Assembly (NCBI RefSeq): GCF_002878395.1 | Contig: NC_061111.1 | Span: 29,431,485-29,495,484, forward strand | Reading direction: 5' to 3' | Origin: Capsicum annuum | Taxonomy: Eukaryota; Streptophyta; Magnoliopsida; Solanales; Solanaceae | DNA length: 64,000 bases | Part shown: piece by piece, positions 59,553-64,000 of the stretch | Layout of the letters: every line of letters starts with the position of its first letter | How positions within the stretch are numbered: the first letter of the stretch is position 1 | Notes under the pieces: model-generated | What the model was told of the DNA's origin: nothing | The model's database searches: none | The model's input: only the letters and a program-made list of their open reading frames with translations | Position numbers and translations under genes: made by a program

Positions 59553-62500
59553 ATGCCTCCTCATTGAGATAACATATGCAGAAATGATAACCACCCACCT
59601 CAGCCCACAGATCCTTTGAATGAGAGTGTGTCATATGTAGAGTTTTGGGCTACCTTTTAGGCACAAGCCAAAGCTATGATAGCTAATGTTTAGGGAAACC
59701 GTTAGGATGCAGTCCCACCTCAGCAAGATGGGGACCTAGCCACAGCTAGAATTTAAGATTTAATGAGAATAAACCCACCGAAATTCTTTGGGTCAAAAGC
59801 AGGTGAGGACCCACATCTTTTTCTAAATTAGGTAAATAAAATCACAAAAATTATGCATATTTCTGAAGAGGAGAGTGTAGAACTTGCATCCTATAGGCTG
59901 AAGGATATTGTATATAATTGGGTAGTGATGTGGAAAAAAAGTACAGGGGAGAATATAGCTCCCATGACTTAGCAGATGTTTCAGTATACATTCTTAGAAA
60001 AGTTCTTCCCACATGAGATAAGGAAAGCTAAGATAGAAGAGTTCATGAACCTTAGGCAGGGCGAAATGATAGTGAAGGAGTATTGCCTTAAGTTCAACCG
60101 GTTGTCTAAGTATGCCCCTAATCAGATGGCTGACCCTAGGTCAAGTATGAGTAAGTTTGTGACCGGTATGTCTGAGTTGGTAGTTAAGGAGTGTAGGACT
60201 GCTATGCTCATTAGAGAAATAGATCTTGCTAGGTTGATGATGTATGCTTAGCAGATTGAGGTAGAGAATTTTAAGGAAAGAGAAAGGGTAAATAAAAAGT
60301 CTAGAATAGGGCAGTTTGATTATGGTCAAAATAGGTCTGGAGAAGGAAATCGTTCAAATTTTTAGAATCGGTCATCTATGCCCGTACTTTCTTTAGCCAG
60401 TGATCCTACACCCAAAAATAGGCAGGAACAGTGGGGTAAGTCTTCTATGTCCAGATCTTAAAATAGTATGAGTGGTAGGCCCAGCTATCCTTAGTGTGCT
60501 AGGTTAGGTAAGAATCATCCTGGTGAGTGTTTAGCTGGACAGAAGGGTTGTTTTCGTTGTGGTAAGTTGGGTTACAGTATTAGAGATTATCCCCATGCTA
60601 AGCAAGGAAATAGAGATGTTCGTCCTCAGACTCAGGCTAATAGTGCACCAGCTCCTCTAGGTCGCCCATCCCCTCCTCAGTGCGTATCATCCAGTACCAG
60701 TGGCGGTCAATGCCAAAATTGGTTTAATTCTTTACTATCCCGCCAGGAGAAGAAAGATTTGCCAGATGTTGTTACTGGTATTCTTTGTGTCTTTCATCTT
60801 GATTTTTACGTATTGTTAAACTCTTGGATGAGTTTCTTTTATGTGACCCCGTTAGTTGCTGTAAATTTTGAGATAAGTTCTGAAAAGATCTCTGAGCCCT
60901 TTTTGGTTTCTACCTCAGTAGGTGAGTCAATTGTTGCTATATAGATATACAAAAAGTGTCCTATAACTGTCCTTCATAAGGTCATGTTAGCAGACCTAAT
61001 AGAGTTAGATATTGTTGATTTTGTTCTTATCCTTGGTATGGATTAGCTTCATTCCTGTTATGCATCTATAGATTGTCGCACCGGTGTGGTAAAGTTTCAG
61101 TTCCCAGATAAGCCAGTCTTTGAGTGGTAAGGTAATTCAGTGTCTCCCAAGTGTCATTTCATATCTTATCTTAAAGCCAGAAAGTTTATATCCAAAGGTT
61201 CTATTTACCATCTAGTTTGAGTCAAAGACATAAAGTCTGAGATTCCAACAATTCAGTTAGTCAGTGTAGTTAATGAGTTTCCTGATGTTTTTCCATAAGA
61301 TCTCCCAGGGGTACCTCCTGATAGGGAAATAGAATTCGGTATTGACCTTCTCCTAGATACTCATCCTATTTTTATCCCTCCTTATCGTATGGCTCCTACT
61401 GATCTTAAGGAGTTGAAAGAGCCACTCAAAGATCTTTTAGATAATGATTTTATAAGGCCCAGTATTTCTCCATGGAGTGCTCCCATCCTATTCGTGCGAA
61501 AAAAAGATGGTTCTTTACGAATATGCATTGACTATCATCAGCTGAATAAGGTCACAGTCAAGAACAAATACCCCCTTCCTAGAATTGATGACTTTTTTGA
61601 TAAATTACAAGGTGCAAGTTATTTCTCATAGATAGACCATAGATCCAGCTATCATCAACTTAAGGTAAGGGAATGTGATATTCCAAAGACAACTTTTAGG
61701 ACCCGTTACGGTCATATTGAGTTTCTAGTCATGTTTTTCGGGCTAACCAATGCCCCAGCAACTTTCATGGACCTCATAAATCGAGTGTTCAAATAGTCTC
61801 TAGACATATTTTTCATAGTATTCATAGATGATATCCTTTTGTACTCCCGTAGTAAGGATGACCATGCAAACCATCTTAGAATTGTCTTGCAAACTCTTAC
61901 AGATCATTAATTTTTGCCAAATTTAGCAAGTGTGAATTTTGGCTAAGATCGGTAGCCTTTATCGATCATATTATTTCCACTAATGGTATTAGATTTGATC
62001 CCTAAAAGACAGAAGCCATAAGAAATTGGCCTAGACCTATCTCTCCATCAGACATTAGAAGTTTCTTGGGTCTAGATGGTTATTACCATTGTTTTGTTAA
62101 AGGTTTCTCATATATTGCATCTCCTATGTCTATACTGACCCAAAAGAAAGTTAAGTTCCAATGGTCATATTCCTACGAGAAGAATTTTTAGGAGTTGAAG
62201 ACTCAACTCACTTCAGCCCTAGTCTTAGCGTTACCCGATGGTACAGATGGTTTGGTTGTTTATTATGATGCCTCCAGAGTTGGTTTGGGTTGTGTGTTGA
62301 TACAAAGAGGTAAGGTAATGGACTATGCCTCTAGACAGCTTAAGCCTCATGAAAAAATTACCTAACCCATAATCTTGAGTTAGCTATGGTGGTGTTTTCT
62401 TTGAAAATCTGGAGACGCTATTTGTATGGTGTGCATGTTGATGTGTCCACGGATCATAAAAGTCTGCAGTATGTGTTTACTCAGAGGGAGTCGAATCTAT

Positions 62501-64000
62501 GTTAGAGAAGGTGATTAAAATTGTTGAAGGATTATGACATGATTGTGTTGTATCATCCAGGCAAGATAAATGTAGTGGCAGGCGCCCTTAGTAGATTATA
62601 TATGGGCAGTGTTGCTCACGTGGAGAATGATAAGAAAGAGTTAGCTCGAGAAGTTCATCGTTTGGCTAGATTGGGTGTCAGGTTGGTTGACTCAGCTGAA
62701 GGGAATGTTTGGGTTCAGAGTAGTTCTGAATCTTCCCTAGTTTCGGAAGTGAAGGAGAAACAAGATATGGATTCTAGTTTAGTCCAACTGAAGGAGTCAG
62801 TTAAAGACCAAGAAGTAGAGGTTTTCTCCCAAGGGGGAGATGGGGTGTTGAGATATTAGGGTAGATTGTGTGTGCCTTGTGTTGATGATTTGAATAGAGA
62901 ATCATGGCGGAAGCGCATGGTGCACGTTATTCCATTCATCCAGGTTCTACAAAGATGTACCATAATTTGTGAGAAATCTATTGGTGGAGTGGTATAAAGA
63001 AAGATATAGCGGAGTTTGTAACTAAGTGTCCAATTTGTGAACAGGTTAAAGTAGAGCACCAAAGACCCGATGGTATGTTGCAAGAGTTTGGTATACCCAC
63101 TTGGAAGTGAGAAGAGGTGAATATGGATTTTGTGACTGGTTTACCCCATTCGCGTCATTATCATGATTCAATTTGGGTTATTATAGACAGAATGATTATG
63201 TCAGTGCATTTTTTATCAGTTCAAATGTCTTATACATCTAAGAATTATGCTAAGTTGTATATCTGAGTGTTAGTTAGACTACATGGAGTTCCCTTTTCTA
63301 TCATTTCAGATAGTGGTACTCAGTTCACATCTCTATTATAGAGAGCATTTTGGAAGGGTCTTGGTGCCCAAGTTTATCTTAGTTCAATTTTTCACCCTCA
63401 GACAGATGGTCAAGCACAGAGGACCATCCAAACTTTAGAAGATATGTTGAGATCATGTGCTCTTGATTTTAAAGGTAGTTGGGATGAGCATTCGTCGTTG
63501 ATTGAGTTCGCAAATATTAACAGTTACCATTCTAGCATTCAGATGGACCTGTTTGAGGATCTTTATGAGAGGAGATATAGGTCGCCCGTAGGTTGGTTTG
63601 AAGTGGGTGAGTCCACTTTGCTTTGCCCCGGTGCAGTGTTTGAAGCTATGGAAAAAGTTAAGTTGATTAGAGAAAGATTAAAAATATCCCAGAGTCATTA
63701 GAAATCCTATACGGATGTGAGAAAAATGGACCTCGAGTTTGAGGTTGGTGATTTATTGTATCTTAATATTTCACCCATGAAAGGGGTGAAGAGATTTGGC
63801 AAAAAGGGGAAGCTTAATCCCTGGTATGTTGGCCCTTTTAGAATTGTAAGTCGTGTTGGGAAAGTAGCTTATGAGCTTGATTTGCCCGTAACTTGTCAGC
63901 TGTTCATCCTGTATTCCACGTCTCTATGCATAAGAAGTGCATCGATGACTCAGCTATTGTAGTTCTTTGAGAATGCTCAGATATTTATAACAACCTTTCA
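59553..64000 (+). pseudogene. Chromovirus (Tekay-like) gag-pol, interior 2, cut by window end
   Basis: It runs colinear with interior 1 at an offset of about 7.02 kb. Gag starts at 59553 and its core is open from 59976 to 60251 (FPHEIRKAKIEEFMNLRQ). The zinc knuckle CFRCGKLGYSIRDYPHAK (60549-60602) has lost both the His and the last Cys. Protease region near 60815-61110; reverse transcriptase about 61389-61880 with [20 protein letters not shown] and [11 protein letters not shown] near 61825. RNase H has [13 protein letters not shown] (62260-62300). The integrase zinc region keeps CPICEQ (63030), and the core keeps NMDFVTGLPHSRHYHDSIW (63120-63175). YVGPFRIVSRVGKVAYELDL lies at 63826-63885, then a frameshift. 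The chromodomain is beyond the window. There are many stops, but the integrase is better preserved than in interior 1. Confidence 0.92.

Overview
The window is plant nuclear DNA dominated by transposable elements, almost certainly from the nightshade family (Solanaceae). Pointers are a polyphenol oxidase (PPO) 5' fragment with a bipartite plastid/thylakoid leader, a 190-bp hAT MITE with ends CAGGGGCGGAGCCA / GCTCCACCACTG, the fold-back MITE beginning CTATGTTGCTCGGACTCT, TS-type SINE sequence, and Tekay-like chromovirus LTR retrotransposons with LTRs of about 2-2.7 kb. I see no intact host gene, no rRNA or tRNA gene and no CRISPR array. Almost every open reading frame is a retroelement remnant or chance.

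Layout. 1-3240: LTR-type gypsy fragments. 3729-6300: 5'-truncated LINE on the minus strand. 7084-10870: very long LTR, Arg-tRNA-type primer site and leader of an Ogre-like element, with a 1.1-kb terminal-inverted-repeat element nested in the LTR. 10870-17770: a LINE ORF1 remnant (minus strand) split by a 6188-bp CACTA element that has matching ends and a TAT target duplication. The CACTA carries exon-like pieces of host genes, one of them photolyase-like, plus nested MITEs. 17771-20292: tandem duplications, a TATA box and a broken PPO gene. 20293-24626: a 4.3-kb hAT element with a lightly damaged transposase and an AT-rich tandem array, ending the PPO homology. 24627-28243: MITEs and an unexplained 0.7-kb direct repeat pair.

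28245-40796: remnants of LTR families A and B in both orientations. 40797-52253: an 11.5-kb minus-strand gypsy arrangement (E) with gag and protease, but with the rest of pol replaced by about 4 kb of non-coding DNA; its two LTRs are strongly diverged. 52255-64000: two same-direction chromovirus gag-pol interiors (D) sharing one central LTR, a concatemer-like arrangement running off the window end.

The genes do not form a pathway. The history is one of insertion into insertion: a CACTA in a LINE, MITEs in the CACTA, a MITE at the hAT border and a hAT in PPO. I found no clear new enzymatic or defence system. The observations most worth checking are the gene-capturing CACTA, the PPO disruption, and a GC-rich short-repeat cassette that differs between LTR subfamilies at an equivalent position.
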